DNA of 44,016 nucleotides, from the NCBI GenBank assembly GCA_929200535.1, contig CAKMZV010000020.1, positions 1 to 44,016 of the forward strand. Direction: 5' to 3'. Position 1 is the stretch's first letter. Every line of letters starts with the position of its first letter. The position numbers and the translations under genes were made by a program. The DNA is from an uncultured Gammaproteobacteria bacterium. GTDB lineage: Bacteria > Pseudomonadota > Gammaproteobacteria > CAKMZV01. Under the pieces are notes generated by a model that was given only the letters and a program-made list of their open reading frames with translations, was not told where the DNA came from and made no database searches. This document shows positions 7,870 through 16,702 of this stretch, piece after piece.

Positions 7870-10829
7870 AAAATTTCTTAAAGGAGCTTGCACAAACCGA
7901 TTTCTCTGGAGATATAGGAGATTATACGGATGCGATTGTGCAGGCAGTTGATAATAGTATTTATGAACTTCGCCCCAAAGCGGTTATTTATCCGAAATCA
8001 CAAAAAGATATTCAAATCTTGCTCTTACTTGGGCAAAAACACCAAGCACTCAATCTTAGCTTTACTCTCCGTGGAGGAGGCACAGGCACCAATGGACAAT
8101 CGCTAACAAGTAGCCTGCTTATTGATGTATCGAGGTATATGAATAAAGTTGTTTTTTTTGATAAGGAGGCGCAAACGGTGAGCGTACAGCCCGGCGTAAC
8201 TTTGGAGCAACTCAATAGCTATTTAAAACCTCTTGGGTATTTTTTCCCTCCCAATGTGTCCAGTGGAAGTCGTGCGACTATTGGCGGAATGGTTTCTACC
8301 GATGCCTGCGGAAAAGGTTCGCGCATTTATGGCAAAACATCAGATTGGACGGTGCAGTTAAAAACGCTCCTTACCGATGGCACTTTTCACACCTTTAAAC
8401 AAATAACACTCGATGAACTCCCACAAATAACAGATAGACAAGATTCAATATCAGCGATCTATCAACAAGTTCATCATACCGTTACCACACACCGCCCATT
8501 GATTGAGCAAACTTTCCCAAAAATGAACCGAGGTTTAAGCGGTTACAACTTAAAGCACACTTTACAATACCTTAACCCTAAAAGCCCACAACAAGCCACT
8601 CACTTAAACCCTTGCTATCTTATTGCAGGCTCTGAGGGTACTCTCTGTATTGTGACAGAAATCACCTGTAAAGTGCAGCCCATTCCAAAATATAAAGCCG
8701 TTGCCACCGTACTTTATAATACACTTCCACAAGCAATTAGCGCTATCCCCCATCTTATTGAGGCGGATCCTGCGGCTATTGAGTTTATTGATGACAAAAT
8801 ATTAGAAGTTGCACAAAATGATGAATGTTGGCAAACCATTCAACCACTCATCCAAAAAGGCAGTGAAAATATCCAAGAAAACCAAACTCTCGGAGGCATT
8901 AATTTTATTGAGCTGATTGCTGAGAGCGAAACTCAAATGCAAGAAAATATCAAAGGTTTACAAGAATGCTTACAAAAAAACCAAGAAAGCCCCCACGCTG
9001 CCAGTGGGTGGTACATTGCCCAATCTCCTGAAGCGGTTGAAGGCGTATGGGATTTCCGTAAAAAAGCACAAGGGCTGATTTCCTCACAAAAAGATAAAAA
9101 ACGCTCCATTGCCTTTATTGAAGATGGCGCTGTTCCAGTTGAAAAACTTCCTAATTTCGTTGAAAAACTTCGGCAACTCTTTCAACAGCATAACGTACAA
9201 GCGAGCATTTATGGGCATGCCGATGTTGGTTGCGTACACGTACGCCCTATTCTGGATCTCACCGATGCCAGCGATAAAAAACTTATTCGTGATTTTTCTG
9301 ATGAAGTTTTCAAATTAACAAAAAATCTCGGTGGACTTATTTGGGGAGAACACGGCAAAGGTGTCAGAGGAGAATATAATCCACAAGTTTTTGGCAAAAC
9401 CCTCTATCAAGAATTGCAAAAAATCAAAGCCTTGTTTGACCCTCAAAATCGCCTTAACCCCGGCAAGATAGCCACTCCCTACTCTCCATCTCAAGCATCA
9501 AGCACCCAAACCGTTGAACTTTTAAAACTTGATGAAGTGCCGATGCGTGCCGATATAGATGAAAAAATATCCGCACAAGACTATAAAAATTACAGTAATG
9601 CCATTCACTGCAATGGCAATGCCGCTTGCTTTAATTGGGATGCCAACGAACCCTTATGCCCATCTTATAAAGTAACTCGTGATAAACGCCACTCCCCCAA
9701 AGGCAGAGCGATGCTCCTAAGAGAATGGCTCAATCCCAATAAAAGCCAAACAAATAAAGATTACGAAAAAAACATTCTCCCCATAATGAACAACTGCTTT
9801 GGTTGTGGCGCTTGCACGCACCACTGCCCTTTGCACGTCAATATCCCCGATTTACGAGCAAAATTTTTATCCAAATTTTATAAAAAAAATAGCCGCCCCA
9901 TCAAAGATTATCTTATAGCCCATATAGAAACTATTGCACCCATTATCGGCAATCAATCTTGGCTCGCTCGCCTTACCAATTGGCTACAAAACAATACCCT
10001 AATACAAAAATTTATTCTCCACCCTATCGGCATCACTGCCCTACCAAATTACAGCCTCCCCACCTTAGAGCAACGAATAAATAAGCAACCAGCTACCTTA
10101 ACCTCTGCTAAAACTCAATCCGTTATTTTAATTGCCGACTGTTTTAACCGATATTATGATGCCGAAGTTGTCAGTGCCACCCTCAAACTCCTCAATTCAC
10201 TTGGCGTACAAGCAACCCTTGCCCCCCATCTATCCAGTGGCAAAGCCCAACATATTAAAGGCTTTCTCAAACAGTTTGATAAAACTGCCACACAGACCCT
10301 ACAAAAACTCAAAGAAATGGCAGAAGAGGGAGCTACCCTCATTGGGCTTGATAGCTCGGTCTCGCTTATTTATCGTAATGAATATCAACAAAAATTTGGC
10401 AAACAAAACATCCCACACATCCACCTACTGCAAGAATGGCTAAGCCAATACATAGAAGCTCTTCCAATCAAACCAGCTGCGAAATCTACAAATCCCACCA
10501 ATACCTACCAACTACTCCTCCACTGCTCCGAAAACACCGCAGCCCCCCAAGCAGGCAAACAGTGGCAAACCATTTTTGCCCACTTTAAGCAAACCCTCAC
10601 TGCTAAAAAATTAGGCTGTTGTGGTATGGCAGGATCCTTCGGGCACGAAACCAGCAATCTGGCATCATCAAAAAAAGCCTATGAGCTCTCATGGAAAAAA
10701 GTCATCGATGAACAAATACCAAAAATCACCCTCCTCGCCTCAGGATATTCCTGTCGCTCACAAGTACAACGTTTTAGCCAACAACGCCTCCCCCACCCAG
10801 CAGAAATCCTCGCTAAGCTGATGCCATAA
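7866..10829 (+). CDS. ydiJ: FAD-linked oxidase / Fe-S protein, D-2-hydroxyglutarate dehydrogenase (YdiJ) type
   Basis: A 987-residue two-part oxidoreductase. The N-terminal half is a PCMH-type FAD-binding fold (RGGGTGTNG from about residue 70, then GGMVSTDACGKGS) with the FAD-linked oxidase C-terminal lobe (GEHGKGVRGEY, FDPQNRLNPGKI). The C-terminal half carries ferredoxin-like cysteine sets (CNGNAACFNW with a later CPS, and CFGCGACTHHCP near residue 645) and a CCG-type cysteine motif (LGCCGMAGSFGHE, about residue 917). This order and length match YdiJ (about 1018 residues), which oxidises D-2-hydroxyglutarate and passes electrons on, probably to quinone. D-lactate dehydrogenase Dld-like activity is an alternative. 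The start overlaps the miaA stop. A diverged copy of its last 36 codons lies at 16519-16615. Confidence 0.85.
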   Translation: MKNFLKELAQTDFSGDIGDYTDAIVQAVDNSIYELRPKAVIYPKSQKDIQILLLLGQKHQALNLSFTLRGGGTGTNGQSLTSSLLIDVSRYMNKVVFFDKEAQTVSVQPGVTLEQLNSYLKPLGYFFPPNVSSGSRATIGGMVSTDACGKGSRIYGKTSDWTVQLKTLLTDGTFHTFKQITLDELPQITDRQDSISAIYQQVHHTVTTHRPLIEQTFPKMNRGLSGYNLKHTLQYLNPKSPQQATHLNPCYLIAGSEGTLCIVTEITCKVQPIPKYKAVATVLYNTLPQAISAIPHLIEADPAAIEFIDDKILEVAQNDECWQTIQPLIQKGSENIQENQTLGGINFIELIAESETQMQENIKGLQECLQKNQESPHAASGWYIAQSPEAVEGVWDFRKKAQGLISSQKDKKRSIAFIEDGAVPVEKLPNFVEKLRQLFQQHNVQASIYGHADVGCVHVRPILDLTDASDKKLIRDFSDEVFKLTKNLGGLIWGEHGKGVRGEYNPQVFGKTLYQELQKIKALFDPQNRLNPGKIATPYSPSQASSTQTVELLKLDEVPMRADIDEKISAQDYKNYSNAIHCNGNAACFNWDANEPLCPSYKVTRDKRHSPKGRAMLLREWLNPNKSQTNKDYEKNILPIMNNCFGCGACTHHCPLHVNIPDLRAKFLSKFYKKNSRPIKDYLIAHIETIAPIIGNQSWLARLTNWLQNNTLIQKFILHPIGITALPNYSLPTLEQRINKQPATLTSAKTQSVILIADCFNRYYDAEVVSATLKLLNSLGVQATLAPHLSSGKAQHIKGFLKQFDKTATQTLQKLKEMAEEGATLIGLDSSVSLIYRNEYQQKFGKQNIPHIHLLQEWLSQYIEALPIKPAAKSTNPTNTYQLLLHCSENTAAPQAGKQWQTIFAHFKQTLTAKKLGCCGMAGSFGHETSNLASSKKAYELSWKKVIDEQIPKITLLASGYSCRSQVQRFSQQRLPHPAEILAKLMP

Positions 10830-11033
10830 ACACATTTTTCTCTGATACTAAGTTTCTGTTATCTGTTTATCTATACTTTCTAATACACTTATTTCATAAA
10901 GTATATTTCCGTTTTTTTATGGCTAAAAAATGATGAATTGTAAGCAATTCAATCTTAAGGGGTAGCCCTATTAATTTGAACTAATTCGCCTCGTTGGCTC
11001 CGCCGTAATCGGCGACAGTGGATTAAGTAGTTA

Positions 11034-11042
11034 TGCTATAAT
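11034..11042 (+). promoter_or_regulatory. Extended -10 promoter element (TGnTATAAT)
   Basis: A consensus TATAAT (11037-11042) is preceded by TG at 11034-11035, the textbook extended -10. The only -35 resemblance is weak (GCGACA at 11012-11017, 19 bp spacing), which extended -10 promoters tolerate. Transcription would start near 11049. The ATG at 11041, which opens the longest reading frame, is then inside the promoter. Confidence 0.6.
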
Positions 11043-11103
11043 GACTTTACCATCTTTATCTTTTCGTAGAAACTCGTTAGAGACGCAAAAAATGATTTTA
11101 CAA

Positions 11104-14100
11104 ATGAAACTTAAAACCCAAAAACAGTTTGTTATTTGGTATAAATTCGCAGTCGCTTTTATTTTCATTGGTCTGCTGTTTGCGAGCAATGATGGCATTG
11201 CAGACGGAGTTTCGAAATCAAGTATCTCTACCCCCACAATAAAATTTATCACCTTACCTAAAAAAATTGTGTTTGGGATAGAAAATACTTTAACGGTTAG
11301 AGTTAATCCCAATGATTTGTCATCGTCATTAAGCATATTTGACGCAGATGATTTTAAACCCCAAAGGGTCGGTGATAAGTATTTTCACCTTAATCTAAAG
11401 TCTTCAGATGTAAGTAAAGGAGAATATACTTATGGTTTTTATCCACGCAAAAGAAATGAGGCAACCACTACATCTTTATATATTCCAGCTGGAGTCATAA
11501 CCAATAGTAAAGGGTACTCCAATCAACGTGTAGAGGTTACTTTGCCTATTGATCAAAGGTCAAATTATGAAATATATGGTAAGCATATTATTCTGGCAAA
11601 TGAAACGGCAACAATTCGGGTTGAATTCAGTAAAAAAATAAAGACAATTAGTGCGGCTGACTTTATAGTATCTAACGCAAGAATTGAGAATACAAAAAAC
11701 GATACCTATACGTACTGTGAAGAAGTGGTTAATGATCAATGTGTGAAATTTTCTTATTCGTTCACTGTTTTTAGATTAACTATTTTTGCCGATGGAGTTG
11801 GTGATGTTAGCGTCAGACTAAAAGATAATAACAATATACGGACAATAGATGGATATAACATTTATCCGAGTAGCGGTTATTCATCAAAAACAATTAAGCT
11901 TATTTCCCTCAATGCCAATGCACCGACTGTTCAGTTACTGGGGCTTGAGAATGGCGTTGAGTACAATAAAGAAACAACAGCTGTATTGCAATTTTCCACT
12001 GCAGTTAAGATAACTAATAGCGAGATTAACGAAGTAAATGGTTATGCATATATTCCTCGTTGGAGCAATGGTTATTATTCAACAATTTCGCTTAAAGTAA
12101 AGGGCACAGGACAACAAGGTAAATTAAAAATCACCATCCCTGCAGGAAATTTTCAAGATAAAGCTGGAAATTATTCAGCACCATTAAGTGTTGAAATTGA
12201 AATAAAAAATCAGCCTAAGGTTAACTATCTTACTATTTACAATAGGAACGATGAGAGTAATGGCGAATATATTTCTTTTTGGTTAAGTTTACCAAGCACG
12301 AAGAGTTATAGTGATATTGCCTCAGTGCAATTGCTTACCCCAAACCCTCAAATTTCTTATATGATGAATTTATCAGGTTTTCATTATGGTACTTGGACTT
12401 CATATAACCCTGCTAATGGCAATACTTATTTATACCATAATGATATAGGCATTTTTCAACGTATATCTAATGCTATTGATAACACAACTTACACCGCATT
12501 AGTTACTTTTAAAGATAATAGCACCGCCAGCACTAGTCGCTTTCTTGGAGAAGCTAACCCAATTCCTATCCCTGCCACGCCTACGATAACCGTAACCCCA
12601 AACGGCTATCAATTTACTTGGGATGAAATACAAAGTGATAATAGAAAGTTCCACTATCGAATTAGTTGGTATGATTCCCGTTATACAGGGCAGGCTCATC
12701 ATTCAGGAGGAAGTGATTTTGAATCGACCACTTCAGTATTTATTCCGTATAGTGCTTTTACGAAAGATAGTGCTGTGGATTTAGATTATGTTAAGGTTAG
12801 AGTTCAAGTGCGTGATGGTGTTGGTTCTGGTGTGAACCGCTCTCATAGCAAAACTATACCCTTAAATAAAAACCTAAAAAGAAATATCAAAGGTTTAAAT
12901 GCCTATCATCGTAAACAAGCAGATGGAAAAATTTATTCCAATTTTTGGCTTAGTGTTAGTGGTAAGCAATCCTTATCGGTAATCTCTTCAATTAAGCTAA
13001 TTCCTGAAGGTTCTCCTACTTCTTATAATATAAGTTTAGATAATTTTGAAGCAGGGATTTCGACATCTTATGATTCTAATAATCGTGCAGCGACTTTATA
13101 TAATGATGCAGATTTTTTTGCACGATTCTCATCAGGCACTTTAGCATCAAATACAACCTATACAGCATTAATCACCTTTACCAATAATACCACCACAAGT
13201 GTTAGCAGTTACCTTGGAACTTATCAAGCGTTTGCTACTCCGGGTACGCCCACCATAACCAAAAAACAAGATGGTTATCAAATCACTTGGGATAGGGTTG
13301 AGTGTGATAATAACGAACTTTATTATCGAGTTTCTTGGCATGATTCTCGTTATCCATGGGATGATTATCATGTGGGAGCGAGTTATCGTCAATCAAGCAC
13401 TTCACTTTTTATCCCAATTAGTGCCTTTACTAAAGATAGTGCGGTGGATTTGCACCACCTAAAAATTCGAATTGAAGCCTATGATAAATCCGACAATTAT
13501 GAAAATCGTTACAGCGGGAAACGTATTAGGTTAATACCTTTAGATACTCTTCCTGATGCTTTTAATTATCAAACTAAAGTTAATGTCCCATTAAATAGTT
13601 GGGTGCATGCCTCTAAAGCGGCGACCATTAAAGGCATAAATTCAACCGTTCGAGTGACTATTACAAATGGTGATTTTAAAGTTTATCACAGTAAATTTTT
13701 TTATTGGATAAATTCAGGTTGGATAGGAGAAGGAGAAGAATATATTATGACTGAGGGCGAGCGCATTATTGTACGCCACATCAGCACTAATACGTTTGGA
13801 GCTTATACCACCACCACGCTAACTGTTGGGGATTACACCACTAACTTTGTTTCTAAAACCCGCATTGCTGATAGCAATCCTGATTCCTTTAGCTTTGCCT
13901 CCCGTAGCAATGTGCCTATCAATTATTACATTGAATCCGACACAATTCGCTTGCGTGGCTTTGAGGGGGAAGTGGATATTAGTGTGCAAAATGGTGAATA
14001 TCGTCTTAATGGTGGTACTTGGCAACCCAATACGGGTAAAGCAACCTTAGGGGATATACTGCAAATTCGTATCAAATCACCAATCGCTTTCGCCACTAAG

Positions 14101-16479
14101 AAAACAATGCAAGTCAGCATCGGTAGCATTACTGCGAGCTTTGCTGTTACTACCATTGGTAAAGATAGTACGATAGAACCAATTAATTTTGCTACTATTT
14201 CTGATGCCCCTACTGGGACTAGAATGGTTTCTAACCCTGCACGTATTAGAGGAATCAATACTAGCCTTGCCGTCAGTATCGCTGGTAATAGTAATAATGC
14301 AAAATACAGCATCAATAATGGCAATTTTGTTAATACCGCTGGCTCAATTAACAATGGTGATACTATTCAGCTTCGCTTGACATCCGCTGACTCTCTCAGT
14401 AGCACACGCACTGCCACCTTAACTATAGGCTCTCAATCATTTAACTTTTCGGTAATCACTCAAGCAAAAGATACTTCTGGGGATAGTTCGGATACTCGTG
14501 CTCCTGCCTTGCAAGTTCCAGAGGCATTAACAATTAAAGTGAGTATAGATTCTACTGGAGTATCAAATACCGATAATCGCATTGTTAGGTTTTTAAATTC
14601 AGCCTATGCGGTAGATGATAAAGATGGCGTGGTTATGGTAACAAATAACGCTCCAGAAATATTTCCTCTTGGCAAAACAATCGTGCGATTTAGTGCAGAA
14701 GATACGGCAGGCAATAAGAGTGAACGCTCTGTTTCTGTTGATATTCAACTACCACCTGATACTGAAGCACCTGTGTTTACCACAACCCTAAAAACAATCA
14801 ACCTTAAAGCCAGTGGAATATTTACCCCAATTAGTAAATTGAGATTATCAACGGTAACCGCAACAGATAATCGAGATGGCACCATTATTGCCAAACACAA
14901 TCTCTTCTATCCGCTCCTTTCAGGCAAGCATCGCATTGTTTGGACAGCAACTGATAAGGCAGGCAATAAAACCCAAGCCTCACAAGAAGTCAATATTTAC
15001 CCACAAGCGAATTTACTATTGGATCAATATGCAGGGAAGAAAACGCCTGTTTCGGTTCGTGCCTTCCTCACAGGACCAGCACCGGATTATCCCGTGGTTA
15101 TTCCGCTGAAAATAGATTATCACAGCAGTTTATTATCAGCCAATATTACCATTGGTAGTAGCAAAATAGGCAAACGCCAACGTGGGCTACTCGGTGAATA
15201 TCGATTTAAGATGACCAAACCCGATACAGGCAATTTTATTCAATTCACTATGCAAGATGATGGCTTATCTAATGCACACAAAGGTAAGAAAACCTCAATG
15301 AAAGTACATTACGTCGAGACTCAAGTATCACCTATTGGACAAATAATTATTACACAGGAGGGCTTCCAAACTTCCATTGTTGATATTGCCAGCAGCTTTA
15401 CCCTGAGTGCGGAAGTATTTGACCCAAATGCTGATGACACCCATACCTATCAATGGGAATACAAAAAAATAGGGCAAAGTGCACAAACAGCAGATACTCA
15501 AACCGTGCAAATTGATTTCTCTACTGAAAGTGGTAAAGACTTTATGTGGATTAAACTCAAAGTCACTGACAGCCAAGGCTTATCCTCAGAAAACTCAAGA
15601 ATGCTACGCCTAATTGATTCTCGAATAATGACCGCACTTTCAGCTTCCACAGACAGCGATGGCGATGGCATTAGCGATCAAAAGGAAGGCATTAAAGATA
15701 GCGATGGCGATGGCATTCTTGATTACGAAGATGATGATGAAAGAGCTCACTTTTTACCCACCTCAAAAACTATTATTGTTGCCGATGCTGAGGGCAGTAC
15801 CCAATATAGAACGGTGAGTATGCAAGCCAAAGAAGGGCAAAAAATTCGCTTAGGTGCAACCTCCATTAGCGCTGGGCGAAAAAATGCTAATATTGACCTT
15901 GCTCTACTCAAACAGTTCGGCAGTCAAGGAGAAGAGGCAAGCAAAGCTGAGGATATTGGTAACTATGAATTTAAAGGTGATGCGATTGATTTTGAAGTTA
16001 CTGGTTTATCGCAAGCTGGTGAATCTATTCAAGTGGTTGTTCCACTAAACAATCCTCTTGTTAAAGGTGCGGTTTATCGTAAATTCAGTGCTGATCAAGG
16101 TTGGAAAGATTTTATTATCAACGCCAAAAACAGCATTGAATCCGCACCAAGCGATCAAGGCATTTGCCCGGATATTGATGCGTCTAATAGCTGGAAGGCA
16201 GGGCTAACAGAGGGTTATGATTGTATTCGCCTCACCATTGAAGATGGTGGACCTAATGATGACGATGGACAAGTCAATGCCAAAGTTGCCGATCCTGGTG
16301 CAATATTTACTGAAAAATCCGCTGATGATGATAATTCTAATCAAGTGGGAGAAGACAGCAGCGGTGGTTGTGCCTTAATTAAAGATGCAAATCAGTCATT
16401 TTCACCGACCTTTATTTTATTATTAGCCATCTCTTCCTTGATGATTATTTATCGCAATCGTCGTAGGAAAAATCAATAA
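11104..16479 (+). CDS. Giant exported repeat protein with choice-of-anchor U domain and C-terminal sorting tail
   Basis: About 1790 residues. Order, by DNA position: signal peptide (hydrophobic core about 11140-11180); Ig-like strands to about 12200; two diverged tandem units of roughly 220 residues (12211-12870 and 12871-13540) sharing FWLS, TTYTAL, SWYDSRY or SWHDSRY, and SAFTKDSAVDL; three tandem beta units of about 105 residues (13540-14470); two HYR-like units (14500-15000, each with TDKAGNK or DTAGNK); an Asp-rich calcium-type motif DSDGDGISD and DSDGDGILD (15652-15730); a choice-of-anchor U region ending in TIEDGGPNDDDG; then SGGC, a membrane span and RNRRRK. The tail suggests sorting by a JDVT-CTERM-like or rhombosortase-like protease. 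The start is uncertain: ATGs lie at 11041, 11092 and 11104, and the promoter at 11034 argues against the first. Likely a surface adhesin, but no ligand is apparent. Confidence 0.85.
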   Translation: MKLKTQKQFVIWYKFAVAFIFIGLLFASNDGIADGVSKSSISTPTIKFITLPKKIVFGIENTLTVRVNPNDLSSSLSIFDADDFKPQRVGDKYFHLNLKSSDVSKGEYTYGFYPRKRNEATTTSLYIPAGVITNSKGYSNQRVEVTLPIDQRSNYEIYGKHIILANETATIRVEFSKKIKTISAADFIVSNARIENTKNDTYTYCEEVVNDQCVKFSYSFTVFRLTIFADGVGDVSVRLKDNNNIRTIDGYNIYPSSGYSSKTIKLISLNANAPTVQLLGLENGVEYNKETTAVLQFSTAVKITNSEINEVNGYAYIPRWSNGYYSTISLKVKGTGQQGKLKITIPAGNFQDKAGNYSAPLSVEIEIKNQPKVNYLTIYNRNDESNGEYISFWLSLPSTKSYSDIASVQLLTPNPQISYMMNLSGFHYGTWTSYNPANGNTYLYHNDIGIFQRISNAIDNTTYTALVTFKDNSTASTSRFLGEANPIPIPATPTITVTPNGYQFTWDEIQSDNRKFHYRISWYDSRYTGQAHHSGGSDFESTTSVFIPYSAFTKDSAVDLDYVKVRVQVRDGVGSGVNRSHSKTIPLNKNLKRNIKGLNAYHRKQADGKIYSNFWLSVSGKQSLSVISSIKLIPEGSPTSYNISLDNFEAGISTSYDSNNRAATLYNDADFFARFSSGTLASNTTYTALITFTNNTTTSVSSYLGTYQAFATPGTPTITKKQDGYQITWDRVECDNNELYYRVSWHDSRYPWDDYHVGASYRQSSTSLFIPISAFTKDSAVDLHHLKIRIEAYDKSDNYENRYSGKRIRLIPLDTLPDAFNYQTKVNVPLNSWVHASKAATIKGINSTVRVTITNGDFKVYHSKFFYWINSGWIGEGEEYIMTEGERIIVRHISTNTFGAYTTTTLTVGDYTTNFVSKTRIADSNPDSFSFASRSNVPINYYIESDTIRLRGFEGEVDISVQNGEYRLNGGTWQPNTGKATLGDILQIRIKSPIAFATKKTMQVSIGSITASFAVTTIGKDSTIEPINFATISDAPTGTRMVSNPARIRGINTSLAVSIAGNSNNAKYSINNGNFVNTAGSINNGDTIQLRLTSADSLSSTRTATLTIGSQSFNFSVITQAKDTSGDSSDTRAPALQVPEALTIKVSIDSTGVSNTDNRIVRFLNSAYAVDDKDGVVMVTNNAPEIFPLGKTIVRFSAEDTAGNKSERSVSVDIQLPPDTEAPVFTTTLKTINLKASGIFTPISKLRLSTVTATDNRDGTIIAKHNLFYPLLSGKHRIVWTATDKAGNKTQASQEVNIYPQANLLLDQYAGKKTPVSVRAFLTGPAPDYPVVIPLKIDYHSSLLSANITIGSSKIGKRQRGLLGEYRFKMTKPDTGNFIQFTMQDDGLSNAHKGKKTSMKVHYVETQVSPIGQIIITQEGFQTSIVDIASSFTLSAEVFDPNADDTHTYQWEYKKIGQSAQTADTQTVQIDFSTESGKDFMWIKLKVTDSQGLSSENSRMLRLIDSRIMTALSASTDSDGDGISDQKEGIKDSDGDGILDYEDDDERAHFLPTSKTIIVADAEGSTQYRTVSMQAKEGQKIRLGATSISAGRKNANIDLALLKQFGSQGEEASKAEDIGNYEFKGDAIDFEVTGLSQAGESIQVVVPLNNPLVKGAVYRKFSADQGWKDFIINAKNSIESAPSDQGICPDIDASNSWKAGLTEGYDCIRLTIEDGGPNDDDGQVNAKVADPGAIFTEKSADDDNSNQVGEDSSGGCALIKDANQSFSPTFILLLAISSLMIIYRNRRRKNQ

Positions 16480-16518
16480 ATAATTTATGCAAACCCTGTA
16501 CCCTCTTTAATTACAATA

Positions 16519-16615
16519 ATCCCAAAAATCACCCTCCTCTCCTTAGAATACTCCTGTCACTCTCAAGTACAACGCCTCCCTCATCCAGCAGAAATCCTCG
16601 CTAAGCTGATGCCAT
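16519..16615 (+). pseudogene. Duplicated 3' end of the ydiJ-like gene
   Basis: These 97 bp align with 10718-10827, the end of the FAD/Fe-S gene. The frame is kept: the translation runs IPKITLLSLEYSCHSQVQRL and on through HPAEILAKLMP, against IPKITLLASGYSCRSQVQRF in the parent. Five codons are missing between two ACAACG repeats present in the parent (a slippage-type 15-bp deletion). After the matching region the frame continues to a TAG at 16639. No upstream part of the gene is present, so this is a relic that flanks the giant protein gene as a direct repeat. Confidence 0.85.
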
Positions 16616-16637
16616 CACCATACCTACACAATAACCT

Positions 16638-16666
16638 GTAGAGACTTAGCACTGCTACGTCACTAC
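16638..16666. repeat. Imperfect 29-bp palindromic repeat
   Basis: GTAGAGAC and GTCACTAC form the ends of an imperfect palindrome centred on TTAGCACTGCTA. A related half element (TAGCAATGCTACGTCTCTAC) is at 28121-28140. This looks like a dispersed small palindrome family. Confidence 0.55.
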
Positions 16667-16702
16667 AAAAAAACTCTCGCTAAATTTCTTATCCCCTAAG
16701 CT

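Noticed and set aside
10981-11040. tRNA gene or riboswitch in the GC-richer patch before the giant gene
   Set aside because: No cloverleaf with T-loop GGTTCRANNCC and no known riboswitch core could be drawn. The patch is better explained by promoter sequence and a short GCCG/CGGC inverted repeat.
13926-14354. 142-codon minus-strand frame inside the giant protein gene
   Set aside because: It is antisense to well-supported repeat domains. Its hydrophobic composition is a by-product of the sense codons, and no start signal was seen.
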